From assembly GCF_002087335.1 (NCBI RefSeq), contig NZ_MWVJ01000007.1, positions 1 through 64,000 on the forward strand: DNA of 64,000 bases, given 5' to 3'. A program made the position numbers and the translations under genes. This document shows, one piece after another, positions 49,104 through 61,534 of the stretch (position 1 is its first letter; every line of letters starts with the position of its first letter). The notes beneath the pieces are model-generated. The model searched no databases, was not told where the DNA came from, and was given only the letters and a program-made list of their open reading frames with translations. The stretch is from Pseudophaeobacter leonis. Its GTDB lineage: Bacteria > Pseudomonadota > Alphaproteobacteria > Rhodobacterales > Rhodobacteraceae.

Positions 49104-50269
49104 GCCAACGCCTAAAGGCACAGTTCACCTTTTTGCAGGAAGCAGATCGCCTTCGGAGTATCGAACGACAGAACCTGATTCTGGATTGCTCCCGGCGGGA
49201 AAATTCTGCCGAACACAGTTGGCATCTGGCGCTCTACGCGCTTGTCCTGGCGCCGTTTGCCGACCAGCAGGTCGATATCGCCCGGGTTATTCAGATGCTT
49301 TTGCTGCATGATCTGGTTGAGATTGACGCCGGAGATCACCCCATCCATGACGCGGTCGACTGGGCGGCGGTAGAGCAGGCCGAACAAGCAGCCGCAGTGC
49401 GGCTGTTTGGCCTGTTGCCACAGGACCAGGGCGCGGCCCTGCATGCGCTTTGGCTGGAATTTGAGCAGGCTGAAAGCCCGGAGGCAAAATTTGCCAAACG
49501 GCTGGATCACTGCCAGCCCATTTTTCAGACCCTTTATGGTGCATCCCCTCTGCCCGACCACATCGATGTGGTGCGCGAAAACCTGTTTCGCGGCCGGGCC
49601 ACCGCGTTGCAGCACGGCTTTCCAGAGGCCTATTTCCACGGGATCTCCCTGCTGGGCCACGAGGTTGCGCACGACAGTACTGCGCTGACCCAGCGCCTGC
49701 CCTTCCTCAATCAGGCCGATGGGCTCAAGACCATTTTACGCGCCACCCGCCTTGGCGATGGCTCGCGGCAAGAGAACTCGGCAGAACACAGCTGGCACAT
49801 CATGCTGTACGGCTGGATTCTGGGAGAATACGCCACAGCTGAAATTGACCTCGACCGGGTTCTGCAGATGTTACTGCTGCATGATATTGTTGAGGTCGAC
49901 GCCGGTGACACACCTATTCACGGCGCACAATCGCCTGATGCACAGGCGGCGCAAATCGCGCTGGAGCAGGCGGCAGCCAAAAGGCTGTTCGGCCTGCTGC
50001 CAGAGGAACAGGGGGCCGCGTTTCACCGGCTTTGGGATGAGTTCGAAGCGGCCGAAAGCCCCGATGCGGTCTTTGCCAAAGCGATAGACCGGGTGCAGCC
50101 CGTGCTGTTGAATTTGCAAAATGGCGGTGGCAGCTGGATCGACTACAACGTCAGCCTGCAGCAGGTCGAAGACAGGGTTGGCACCAAAGTCACCCGGGGC
50201 GCTCCTGCGGTCTGGCTACATGTACGCACCGAGATAACCCCTTGGTTTGATGTAAATCACACCAGCTGA
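49100..50269 (+). CDS. Tandem HD-domain phosphohydrolase (duplicated YfbR/HDDC2-like)
   Basis: A 389-residue protein made of two homologous HD domains. Domain 1: metal ligands His39, His70-Asp71 and Asp136; domain 2: His230, His261-Asp262 and Asp330. The same phrases recur 191 residues apart: ENSAEHSWH, QMLLLHD-x-VE-x-DAGD-x-PIH and RLFGLLP-x-x-QGAA. YfbR/HDDC2 proteins are 5'-deoxynucleotidases of about 190-200 residues that work as dimers; here both protomers are in one chain and both sites look intact. It follows the small helical gene with ATGA overlap. A nucleotide-monophosphate phosphatase role is inferred. Confidence 0.88.
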   Translation: MSQRLKAQFTFLQEADRLRSIERQNLILDCSRRENSAEHSWHLALYALVLAPFADQQVDIARVIQMLLLHDLVEIDAGDHPIHDAVDWAAVEQAEQAAAVRLFGLLPQDQGAALHALWLEFEQAESPEAKFAKRLDHCQPIFQTLYGASPLPDHIDVVRENLFRGRATALQHGFPEAYFHGISLLGHEVAHDSTALTQRLPFLNQADGLKTILRATRLGDGSRQENSAEHSWHIMLYGWILGEYATAEIDLDRVLQMLLLHDIVEVDAGDTPIHGAQSPDAQAAQIALEQAAAKRLFGLLPEEQGAAFHRLWDEFEAAESPDAVFAKAIDRVQPVLLNLQNGGGSWIDYNVSLQQVEDRVGTKVTRGAPAVWLHVRTEITPWFDVNHTS

Positions 50270-50280
50270 GCAGCACGAAT

Positions 50281-51087
50281 TTACCCTGCACGGTCAGGGG
50301 TGACTCTCTGGCGTGCCGGCTCGAAACCTTGCACCAGAACCTTATCCTGGCTGAGCGTCAGAAAGCCCCCTGCCGGCAACTCATTCCAGCCCTGCTGATT
50401 TTGCTCTAGTGGTTCTGAGACCACGGCCCAGCCCTGATGTGACGCGCTCCAGCGATAGTATAGCGAGGGCGCGATATGATCTGAGGAATGGCGCGCCGCA
50501 TAAAGGCGCTCCCCATCTGAAAAGGCCGCCGAAAGCCGCATATGCGGCGTTGTGCCCCGCGCCCGAGACAGAGCCTCCATTTTGGCCACAGCCCGCTCCA
50601 TCGCCGCCAAAGGGTCGTGATCCAGGCCCTCATTCAGCGCCAGCAGAAACAGAACCTCACTGTCAGTTGCCCCCTTGCGGTGCTGGTAGAGCTGATCCGG
50701 GATACACATATCGCCATGGCGGCGGAAACTGTCAAAACCGCCCACCTGACCATTGTGCATGAACGACCAGCGCCCGGCGGCAAAGGGGTGGCAATTGTTG
50801 CGACTGATGGCAGAGCCGGTTGAGGCCCGCACATGCGACAAAAACAGCCCCGAGCGCACCTGATGCGCCAGCGCGCGCAGGTTGGTATCGGACCAGGCGG
50901 GATAAACATCGCGGTACAACCCGGGCTCTGCCCTTGTGTCGTACCAGGCGACGCCAAACCCGTCACCATTGGTCCGGGTTTTGCACTCTGCTGCCTGCTG
51001 GCTTTGTGCCACGAGAGAGTGACCAGGGCGACAAATGACATCCTCAAGAAAGATCGGTGATCCGAGATAGGCGGCCCAGCGACACAT
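50281..51087 (-). CDS. Class II glutamine amidotransferase (YafJ/EgtC-like)
   Basis: A 268-residue Ntn-type amidotransferase domain. The nucleophile is Cys2 (MCRWAAYLG), exposed after removal of Met1. Other conserved parts are KTRTNGDGFGVAWYD, HVRASTGSAISRNNCHPFAAG and RWSFMHNGQVGGFDSFR, where the glutamine site lies. It hydrolyses glutamine or a gamma-glutamyl bond. EgtC acts in ergothioneine synthesis, but no egtB or egtD lies nearby, so a general YafJ-type role is safer. Convergent with the HD gene (11 bp between stops). Confidence 0.87.
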   Translation of the reverse strand: MCRWAAYLGSPIFLEDVICRPGHSLVAQSQQAAECKTRTNGDGFGVAWYDTRAEPGLYRDVYPAWSDTNLRALAHQVRSGLFLSHVRASTGSAISRNNCHPFAAGRWSFMHNGQVGGFDSFRRHGDMCIPDQLYQHRKGATDSEVLFLLALNEGLDHDPLAAMERAVAKMEALSRARGTTPHMRLSAAFSDGERLYAARHSSDHIAPSLYYRWSASHQGWAVVSEPLEQNQQGWNELPAGGFLTLSQDKVLVQGFEPARQRVTPDRAG

Positions 51088-51367
51088 ATTACGTGAACTC
51101 CTGTGAGTGGTTGGCTCTGCGACGGTGCGCTGATAGCGCGGGGTGAAACTCTGGTCGATCCGCCGCCTTGCACAGGGACCTGTTCATTTGTGCAAATTCC
51201 ATACGCGGCAAAAGGGCGGCAAAAGGATTGGCAAAGCCTAGCGTGAAAAAGTAAAAATTCTGCCGTTTCCAGACTGTTTTCACCCTCTGTCGTCGGCTAT
51301 GGCGAGGGAGCAGGACAGGTGTTCAGCCTGCAAAACAGTGGTTCAGCCTGAAAAAAGGATCATGGGC

Positions 51368-51703
51368 ATGCCCCTACATTACCTCTATCTGATCGTTGCC
51401 GTGATCGCAGAGACCATAGGCACCACAGCCCTGCAGGCGAGCCAGCAGTTCACCCGGCTTGGCCCCTCATTGCTGGTCCTGGTCGCCTATGGGTTTTCGT
51501 TTTACATGCTGGGGCAGACGCTCAAATTCATGCCGGTTGGTCTGGTTTATGCGATCTGGGCCGGGCTGGGGATTGTGCTGATCGCCCTGATTGGCCTCGT
51601 GATGTTTGGCCAGCGGCTCGATCTGCCTGCCCTGATAGGCATCGGTTTGATCCTTGCCGGAGTGCTGGTCATACATCTCTTTTCCTCCTCCTCCCGTCAC
51701 TAG
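51368..51703 (+). CDS. SMR family multidrug/cation efflux transporter
   Basis: A 111-residue four-helix inner-membrane protein of the EmrE/SugE family. The essential glutamate lies in helix 1 (VAVIAETIGTTALQAS); GLVYAIWAGLGIV is the SMR signature in helix 3. EmrE-like members exchange lipophilic cations for protons. The start at 51368 is chosen because AAAGGAT lies at the right spacing; the ATG 6 bp earlier is possible. Confidence 0.87.
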   Translation: MPLHYLYLIVAVIAETIGTTALQASQQFTRLGPSLLVLVAYGFSFYMLGQTLKFMPVGLVYAIWAGLGIVLIALIGLVMFGQRLDLPALIGIGLILAGVLVIHLFSSSSRH

Positions 51704-51926
51704 CCGGTCCCTAGGCAGGCCGTTTCAGGCGCCGCTTCAGGTGCCGCGCACAGGATGAGATGCACAGGGCTAAGGGTCGAAAGCAGGCAGATCACGAAAT
51801 ATTTGCGGCCAAATGCGCAGTATTGTTGCGGCTTCTGCGTCACAGGCACAAACTGGCGTATTTCTGCTGGCCTTTGGCGTGGGATCGGGCTATGGGCGGC
51901 GCAACTTCCTTACAAAGGCTGACGTC

Positions 51927-53744
51927 ATGGACATGCGCAACATTGCGATCATTGCTCACGTGGACCACGGTAAAACCACCCTGGTCGATGAGCTTCTGAA
52001 ACAATCCGGCGCCTTCCGCGAAAACCAGGCTGTGGCTGAACGTGCCATGGATAGCGACGACCTGGAACGCGAGCGGGGCATTACCATTTTCGCCAAACCC
52101 ACCTCGGTGGAATGGAACGGCACCCGTATCAACATCGTTGACACCCCCGGCCACGCTGATTTCGGCGGCGAAGTCGAACGTATCCTGTCGATGGTAGACG
52201 GTGTTGTCCTGCTGGTGGATGCTGCCGAAGGCCCGATGCCTCAGACCAAATTCGTGACCTCCAAGGCCTTGGCCCTGGGTCTGCGCCCCATTGTGGTGCT
52301 GAACAAGGTCGACAAGAACGATGCCGAGCCTGACCGTGCCCTAGATGAGTGCTTTGACCTCTTTGCCTCGCTTGACGCCACCGAAGATCAGCTCGACTTC
52401 CCACATATGTATGCTTCTGGCCGCTCTGGCTGGGCCGATGCAGAACTCGACGGTCCCCGAAAGGATCTGCACGCACTGTTCAATCTCATCGTGAACCACG
52501 TGCCAGAACCAAAGCAGATCAAGCACCAGAACGAAGATTTCCGCATGCTGGCTACAACACTGGGCTCTGACCCCTTTGTGGGCCGTCTGCTGACCGGCCG
52601 TGTTGAGACTGGCACCCTGAAAGTTGGCGCAACCGTGCAGGCCCTGTCCCGCATCGGCCAAAAGATCGAACAGTTCCGCGTCACCAAAATTCAGGCCTTC
52701 CGCGGCCTGGCGCAGCAGGACATCGACGAAGCCCAGGCTGGCGACATCGTCTCGCTGGCTGGCATGACCAAGGCAACCGTGGCCGACACGATCTGTGCCC
52801 TGGCCGTGGATACAGCGCTCGAAGCGCAGCCAATCGATCCGCCCACCATCACTGTGACCTTTGGCATTAACGACAGCCCGCTGGCGGGCCGTGACGGCAA
52901 AAAAGTTCAGTCGCGTGTCATCCGTGACCGCCTGATGAAAGAAGCCGAAGGCAATGTTGCGATCAAAATCACCGACACCCCCGGTGGTGACGCTTTTGAG
53001 GTTGCCGGTCGTGGCGAACTTCAGATGGGTGTTTTGATCGAGAACATGCGTCGCGAGGGCTTTGAGCTGTCGATTTCGCGTCCGCAGGTTCTGATGAAAG
53101 AAGTTGACGGCGTGCGCATGGAGCCAATCGAAGAAGCAACCATCGACGTTGATGACGAATACTCGGGCGCTGTGATCGAAAAAATCACCGGAGCGCGCAA
53201 AGGGGAGCTGGTTGAGATGCGCCCCGCAGGTGCCGGCAAGACCCGCATCATCGCCCATGTTCCTTCACGCGGCCTGATCGGCTATCATGGCGAATTCCTC
53301 ACTGACACGCGCGGTACAGGCGTGTTGAACCGCGTCTTCCACGGCTGGGCCCCTCATAAAGGCACCATCCCTGGCGGTCGTGCTGGTGTTTTGCTGTCCA
53401 TGGAAAGCGGCCAGTCCGTGGCCTATGCGCTGTGGAACCTGGAAGATCGCGGCAAGATGTTCATCGGCGCGCAAGTCGATGTTTACACCGGCATGATCAT
53501 TGGCGAGCACTCTCGTGAAAACGATCTCGAAGTGAACCCGCTGAAGGGCAAAAAGCTGACCAACGTTCGTGCCTCGGGCACCGACGAAGCCGTGCGTTTG
53601 ACCACCCCTGTCACGCTGTCTCTGGAAGAGGCGATTGCCTATATCAACGACGACGAGCTGGTGGAAGTGACGCCAAACTCGATCCGTCTTCGCAAGCGCT
53701 ACCTCGACCCGCATGAGCGCAAGCGCATGTCGCGTAGCGCCTGA
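51927..53744 (+). CDS. typA: Ribosome-associated translational GTPase TypA/BipA
   Basis: A 605-residue GTPase of EF-G architecture. G1 [10 protein letters not shown]2 in [11 protein letters not shown]3 [12 protein letters not shown] and G4 NKVD are intact; domains II, III, V and the BipA-specific C-terminal domain ([18 protein letters not shown] and [15 protein letters not shown]) follow. It binds the 70S ribosome and helps under cold or stress conditions. The start at 51927 ([14 protein letters not shown]) is the conserved one; the longer frame to 51813 is not supported. A terminator follows the stop. Confidence 0.96.
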   Translation: MDMRNIAIIAHVDHGKTTLVDELLKQSGAFRENQAVAERAMDSDDLERERGITIFAKPTSVEWNGTRINIVDTPGHADFGGEVERILSMVDGVVLLVDAAEGPMPQTKFVTSKALALGLRPIVVLNKVDKNDAEPDRALDECFDLFASLDATEDQLDFPHMYASGRSGWADAELDGPRKDLHALFNLIVNHVPEPKQIKHQNEDFRMLATTLGSDPFVGRLLTGRVETGTLKVGATVQALSRIGQKIEQFRVTKIQAFRGLAQQDIDEAQAGDIVSLAGMTKATVADTICALAVDTALEAQPIDPPTITVTFGINDSPLAGRDGKKVQSRVIRDRLMKEAEGNVAIKITDTPGGDAFEVAGRGELQMGVLIENMRREGFELSISRPQVLMKEVDGVRMEPIEEATIDVDDEYSGAVIEKITGARKGELVEMRPAGAGKTRIIAHVPSRGLIGYHGEFLTDTRGTGVLNRVFHGWAPHKGTIPGGRAGVLLSMESGQSVAYALWNLEDRGKMFIGAQVDVYTGMIIGEHSRENDLEVNPLKGKKLTNVRASGTDEAVRLTTPVTLSLEEAIAYINDDELVEVTPNSIRLRKRYLDPHERKRMSRSA

Positions 53745-53769
53745 TCAAAGCGTAGATTTCTGAGATTTG

Positions 53770-53796
53770 GGAGCGCCTTCGGGCGCTCCTTTTTTA
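53770..53796 (+). terminator. Intrinsic terminator after typA
   Basis: GGAGCGCC pairs with GGGCGCTCC across a TTC loop, followed by TTTTTTATT. It lies 26 bp past the typA stop. Confidence 0.92.
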
Positions 53797-53917
53797 TTGC
53801 ACAGCCTGTTCAGATTTGTCCGTGCAGATCTGTCGGCGCAAATCAGTCGCACACCCAAAAATAAAGGGCACCTCATAGTGAAGCGCCCTTTTGTCTTTGT
53901 TGGTGTGATCTTTGGAT

Positions 53918-54205
53918 CTACTCGCTGGTTTCCACCACCATCAGCTCGCGTTCAGAGGCGTCACGGGCATGCGCCAGCGCCTCTTGGTATTCCGGGCTGT
54001 GATAGCAATCGACTGCGGCTTCCAGGCTGGGGAATTTTGCCACGACATTGCGGGGGCGTTCTTTGCCTTCGAGCTGAATAAAGCGTCAGCCCCGGGCGAG
54101 GAATTCGCCGCCAGCCTTGGCAACAGCCGGGCCAGCCAATTTGGCATATTTGCCATAGGCTTCTTCATCGGTGACGGTAACATGTGCAATCCAAAGTGCG
54201 GGCAT
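53918..54205 (-). pseudogene. DUF1330 family protein interrupted by an in-frame TGA
   Basis: One frame from ATG 54205 to TAG 53918 (95 codons) encodes a DUF1330 protein: MPALWIAHVTVTDEEAYGKY at the N-terminus, then FLARG, an in-frame TGA at 54086-54088 (codon 40), then RFIQLEGKERPRNVVAKFPS and ELMVVETSE. The family normally has Gly at codon 40 (F-L-A-R-G-G), so a single G-to-T change (GGA to TGA) explains it. No indel is needed, unlike the other broken genes nearby. DUF1330 is a small dimeric alpha/beta barrel of unknown role. Either a real pseudogene or a base-call error. Confidence 0.8.
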
Positions 54206-54376
54206 TGGGGATCCTTCCGGTAACTGCCTTGGCTGGCGCCAGCATAGGCAACTGACAGCCGAGGTCGATGATTTTTTACCACTTGGTCCAAACCATCCAG
54301 CCCGTTTTTTTTCACGCCCCCTCTGCCGCAGCATCAGGGCCGAAAGGAAGAGCGTCCCCCTCCCGGCCAATCCATG

Positions 54377-57079
<2,703 letters not shown>

Positions 57080-57130
57080 TTATCCCCCCAACCCGCCTCT
57101 GTCCACAGCCTGCATTCAGACCGGTCACGC

Positions 57131-57157
57131 AAAAAGGACGCAGCCTGGGCCACGTCC
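57131..57157 (-). terminator. Intrinsic terminator of recA
   Basis: On the minus strand GGACG pairs with CGTCC, with weak pairing of the intervening TGGCC/GGCTG, followed by TTTTTGCG. It lies 34 bp after the recA stop. Confidence 0.7.
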
Positions 57158-57191
57158 CTCTCCAAGATCAACCTGATCAAATTTCTGCGTC

Positions 57192-58256
57192 TTAACTCTC
57201 GAGAATATCGTCGCCATCGGCAAGGTCGGGGCGATCGAACTCAAGCCCATGAGCGGCACGGATCTTATCCTCGATATCATAGGCTATGGCCTGATGGTCG
57301 CGCAAAAACTGCTTGGCGTTTTCACGACCCTGGCCAATCCGCTCATCGCCGTACGAGAACCAGGACCCGGACTTATTTACCACACCGGCTGCGACCCCAA
57401 GATCCAGCAGCTCGCCCATCTTCGAGATGCCTTCGCCATACATGATGTCGAATTCGACCTGCTTGAACGGCGGCGCAACTTTGTTTTTCACCACTTTTAC
57501 CCGGGTCGCGTTGCCGACGATTTCGTCGCGATCCTTAACTGCGCCAATGCGGCGGATGTCCAGACGAACCGACGAGTAGAACTTCAGCGCGTTGCCACCT
57601 GTTGTGGTTTCTGGCGAACCAAACATAACGCCGATTTTCATCCGGATCTGGTTGATGAAGATGACCATGCATTTCGACCGGCTGATCGAGCCCGTCAGTT
57701 TACGCATCGCCTGGCTCATCAGGCGGGCCTGCACGCCAACACTTGAATCGCCCATGTCGCCTTCGAGTTCGGATTTCGGCGTCAAGGCCGCAACCGAATC
57801 GACGATGACCATGTTCACAGCCCCTGAACGCACCAGAGTATCTGGGATTTCGAGCGCCTGCTCACCTGTGTCAGGCTGCGAGATCAGCAGCTCGTCCAGA
57901 TCCACGCCCAGTTTGGCCGCATATTGCGGGTCCAGCGCGTGTTCGGCATCAACAAAGGCCACCACACCGCCTTTTCGCTGCTGCTCTGCGGCACAATGCA
58001 GTGTGAGGGTCGTCTTGCCAGAACTCTCCGGGCCATAAATCTCGATGATCCTGCCCATCGGCAAACCACCAATACCCAGAGCAATATCCAATCCGAGAGA
58101 GCCGGTTGAACTGGCCTCGATTTCTGCAATGGCACCGTCACCCATCTTCATGATGGAGCCCTTGCCGAATTGCCGTTCGATCTGCGCAAGCGCGCTGTCG
58201 AGCGCCTTTTGCTTGTCGCCGCTTACTTTATTTTTCATGGTCAAAAGATCCGCCAT
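57192..58256 (-). CDS. recA: Recombinase RecA
   Basis: A 354-residue RecA. Walker [10 protein letters not shown] (about residue 75), Walker B-type [12 protein letters not shown], the L1/L2 DNA loops ([20 protein letters not shown]) and the acidic C-terminus are all present. It catalyses strand exchange and stimulates LexA self-cleavage. The start MADLLT at 58256 follows AAGGGA. An alphaproteobacterial LexA box is 57 bp upstream, so it is SOS-regulated. It is a single gene with its own terminator. Confidence 0.97.
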   Translation of the reverse strand: MADLLTMKNKVSGDKQKALDSALAQIERQFGKGSIMKMGDGAIAEIEASSTGSLGLDIALGIGGLPMGRIIEIYGPESSGKTTLTLHCAAEQQRKGGVVAFVDAEHALDPQYAAKLGVDLDELLISQPDTGEQALEIPDTLVRSGAVNMVIVDSVAALTPKSELEGDMGDSSVGVQARLMSQAMRKLTGSISRSKCMVIFINQIRMKIGVMFGSPETTTGGNALKFYSSVRLDIRRIGAVKDRDEIVGNATRVKVVKNKVAPPFKQVEFDIMYGEGISKMGELLDLGVAAGVVNKSGSWFSYGDERIGQGRENAKQFLRDHQAIAYDIEDKIRAAHGLEFDRPDLADGDDILES

Positions 58257-58312
58257 AGTCCCTTGTCCCCCTCTATGACACATAGTGCTACGTCTGCGGC
58301 AAACACTGCTTT

Positions 58313-58327
58313 GTTCGCCTCTTGTTC
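58313..58327. promoter_or_regulatory. LexA (SOS) box upstream of recA
   Basis: GTTCGCCTCTTGTTC matches the alphaproteobacterial SOS box GTTC-N7-GTTC exactly (direct repeat at 58313-58316 and 58324-58327). It lies 57 bp before the recA start, in the expected promoter position. Confidence 0.9.
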
Positions 58328-58448
58328 CTTATGAGATCAAAAAAAGACAAAAGCAAACAAAAAGTTAATCCATTCAGCGGATCAGCCAACTGATAGACAG
58401 GAGGCAGAAACGTTTAAACAACTTATTTTACAGGGTTTGAGGCGGGAA

Positions 58449-59042
58449 ATGCTTGTATTTTATGACGAAAAACTGGCGCTACTCTCTGTGCCGAAAACCG
58501 GAACATCCGCCTATCAGGAAGCATTGCAAACGCGGGCGGATCTTGCAATTACCGACCCGCCAGAGTTGAAGCATGCGCCACTGTATCGCTACAACCGATG
58601 GATTCGGCCCATGTTTGAGCGGGTCTGTGGTGTCGAGCTGGAGGTGGCGGCCGTAATGCGCGAGCCAATCAGCTGGCTGGGCAGTTGGTATCGCTTTCGG
58701 CAACGTCCCTTTATGGATGGCAAACCTAATTCTACAAAAGGCATCAGCTTTGACGATTTCGTGCGTGACTATTGCAAGGGGCAGCAACCGGGACATGCCA
58801 ATGTCGGCAGCCAGGCCAAGTTCCTGGAAACGCAAAAAAACGGCTGCCATGTCACACATCTGTTCCGCTATGAGGATCAGCCTCGCATTCAGGCCTTTCT
58901 GGAGGAACGTCTCGAAGTGAAGCTCGCGTTGCAACGGCGCAATGCCAGTCCCGTTATGGAGCTAACACTCAGCCCGGAGATAACAGAGCTCTACCGCCGT
59001 AAAAAGGCTGATGAGTTCGCGCTCTACGAGAGCATTTCCTGA
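58449..59042 (+). CDS. Sulfotransferase family protein
   Basis: A 197-residue protein of the short sulfotransferase-2 group. The 5'-PSB loop for PAPS is LSVPKTGTSAYQEALQ near residue 16, and the 3'-phosphate region is VMREPISWLGSWYRFRQRP with the conserved Arg. It moves sulfate from PAPS to a carbohydrate or protein acceptor; the acceptor is unknown. Start ATG at 58449 has AGGCGGG before it; TTG at 58437 is an alternative. It is a lone gene divergent from recA. Confidence 0.82.
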   Translation: MLVFYDEKLALLSVPKTGTSAYQEALQTRADLAITDPPELKHAPLYRYNRWIRPMFERVCGVELEVAAVMREPISWLGSWYRFRQRPFMDGKPNSTKGISFDDFVRDYCKGQQPGHANVGSQAKFLETQKNGCHVTHLFRYEDQPRIQAFLEERLEVKLALQRRNASPVMELTLSPEITELYRRKKADEFALYESIS

Positions 59043-59132
59043 CATCAGCTGGCTGAACAGCACGTGTCCAGACACCACGCAGCTGCCGTTCTGGCGTTCT
59101 ATGCCTCAGAGAGGCTGCGGCCTGTCTAGCGG

Positions 59133-61443
59133 TTAGTGCAGCTGGGCGTGTACGGTTTCGGTCAATTGGTTGAGCGAAAACGGCTTGGGCAAAAAGACCG
59201 AGTTGGGCACATCAGGCTCTGATTCACCAAAGGCCCCCTCGGCATAGCCCGAGACAAACACCACACGGGTATCAGGGCGGCTTTTCAGGGCCTCACGGAC
59301 CCAGGTCGGCCCATCCATGCCCGGCATCACCACATCGGTGACGAACACATCCACCGTCAGGCCCGGGTCCTCTAGCGTGCGCAGCGCATCCTCAGCGGAC
59401 TCTGCCTCAAGCACGGTATATCCCCGCATGCGCAACGCCCGTGAGGCAAAGGCCCGCACCGGTGCTTCATCCTCTACCAACAACACCACGCCTTCGCCGT
59501 GCTGCGGTGCGGGAACTGGTTTTGGCGCCTCGACCTCTGCCTTTGGCTTGTCCTCTGCGCCTTCCTGATAGACCGGGAAGAACAGGGTGAACTGGGTTCC
59601 CTTATCGGGGACCGAGTCAACAAAGATGTAGCCGCCGGTTTGTTTGACGATCCCATAGGCCGTTGACAGCCCAAGACCGGTGCCCTCGCCCGTGCGTTTG
59701 GTGGTGTAAAAGGGCTCAAAGACCTTTTGCAACTTGTCCGCAGAGATGCCGACGCCCTCATCGCTGACCTTTACGGTGATCCAATTGCCTTCGGGTACAA
59801 TAGCACGATCGCGCGTCAACGGTTTATCCAGGGTCACCGCCTCGGTGCGCACCCGGATTTCGCCACCATTTGGCATGGCGTCGCGCGCATTCACCACAAG
59901 GTTCATCAGCACCTGCTCCAGCTGCCGTTTGTCGGCACGGATTGAGCGCATCACCGGATCATGGCTCAGGGTAAGGGTGACCTTTTCCCCCACCAAACGG
60001 TTGAGCAAATGGGTCAGGTCCGACAGGGTGTCGCGCACATCCAGCACCTCGGGCAGCAAGGTCTGCTTGCGGGAGAAGGCCAGAAGCTGGCTCACCAGAG
60101 AGGCGGCCCGGTTGGCGTGTTTCATGGATCTGGATCAGATCGCCAAAATCCTGGTCTCCCTGATCGTGCCGCAACAGCAAAAGATCGCAGTGACCGGAAA
60201 TGGCCGTCAGCAGGTTATTGAAATCATGGGCCACGCCACCTGCCAGCTGACCAATCGCCTGCATCTTCTGGCTTTGCACAAACTGCGCCTCAAGCGTCTT
60301 GAGCTCGGTTGCATCATTCAGCACCGCAATCAGAATGGTGCTGCCGTCCTCGATCACGCGGGTCAGGGTGACCTGCGCAAAAACCTCTTTGTCTGGCCGC
60401 GACAGGCGCAGGAATTCGGATTTGTTCGAGGCGAGCCCATCAGCCGTGTCGCGCAGCCAATCCGACATGGGACGCCCCAGCCCTTCCATCAGCTGCGCCA
60501 GCTTCAGATTATCCCGACTCTCAACCCCCAGCATCGCCATCGCCATCTTGTTCAAAGACAGGATATCACCCGAGGGAGCCAGTTTGATAAAGGGAACCGG
60601 CATGTGTTCAAAGCTGGTCTGCTGGCTCTGCAGCTCAGAGCTGTTGACCTCCATCAGGAACAGCTCACTGCGGCCCTGGGTTCGGTTCAACTCCGTCACC
60701 AGCACTTCCAACGGGCCGTTTTTGGTGCTGATTGTGTTGATTTCACCGGTGGTGACCGGCAGCGTCATAAACAAACGATCCGTTGATTTGACCCGCTCGC
60801 CAACCAGGGTGCGCGCCGCCTCGTTCATGAACAAAACTGCGCCGGTGCGCCCGACAGTGATCATCGGGATTGGCACGGCTTCGGAGCCGCGGCCGCTTTG
60901 GCGATCCGCGATATCCTCAACCCGCCACAAAAAGCTGCCGCCATTCATCTGGTGTACCGCAAGGCGCACATGTCCACGGCGGGTCACAATGTCTTCGCGC
61001 GCCGCCCCTTCAAAACGCGCCCGGCTTTGCAGGCGAAACAACACCGCCGAAGGATTGGCCAGCACAGAGCGCAGGGTTCCGGCCAGTGTGTCGCGTTCGC
61101 TGTCCTGAAACCGGGTTTGCGCTGCCTGATTACAGGCGTGAATGGCGCCATCGTCATCGGTGACAAAGCTGGGCGTTGCGTCTTTTTCGAAAAAGCCGGT
61201 GAGCAGCTCTACCGCCATGGCACGTGCATTGATCCGCAGACGGGCCTGAAACAGCAACAACAAAGCAACCGCCAAAAGCGTCAGCCCAACAGCCATCAAC
61301 CCCCGCATGATCCAGTCAGGCCAGGAGAACAATGTCGGCGCCAACATCAACCCAAACGACAAGGCAAAAGTGGCCGCAAGGCGAAGATGTTCGGGATGAT
61401 AGATCCGTAGCGCGGGCACGGATGAATTTTGGCGACCGGACAT
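59133..61443 (-). CDS. cckA: Cell-cycle hybrid histidine kinase CckA, frame broken by one extra base
   Basis: A membrane hybrid kinase of about 770 residues. Two transmembrane helices near the N-terminus (about residues 20-70), PAS domains, the HisKA motif [17 protein letters not shown] (phospho-His), HATPase parts [20 protein letters not shown] and [20 protein letters not shown], then a receiver domain with the phospho-Asp in [12 protein letters not shown]. An extra C near 60117 breaks the frame at IHETRQPG; removing it gives IHETANRAASL and a length divisible by three. The start MSGRQN at 61443 has GGAG upstream; an ATG at 61476 is possible. CckA feeds ChpT (18646-19245) and CtrA. Confidence 0.92.
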
Positions 61444-61534
61444 TTCGGCTCCATCTTCAGGAAGGGTGTCTGCCATAACGCGGCTAAAGTCTTAAAGCCA
61501 CGTTAAGGTAGGTGTAGCTTTCCTGTTGAAATAC

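Noticed and set aside
53918-54205. Selenocysteine at the TGA of the DUF1330 gene
   Set aside because: The family has glycine at that codon, not cysteine, and no SECIS-like hairpin follows.
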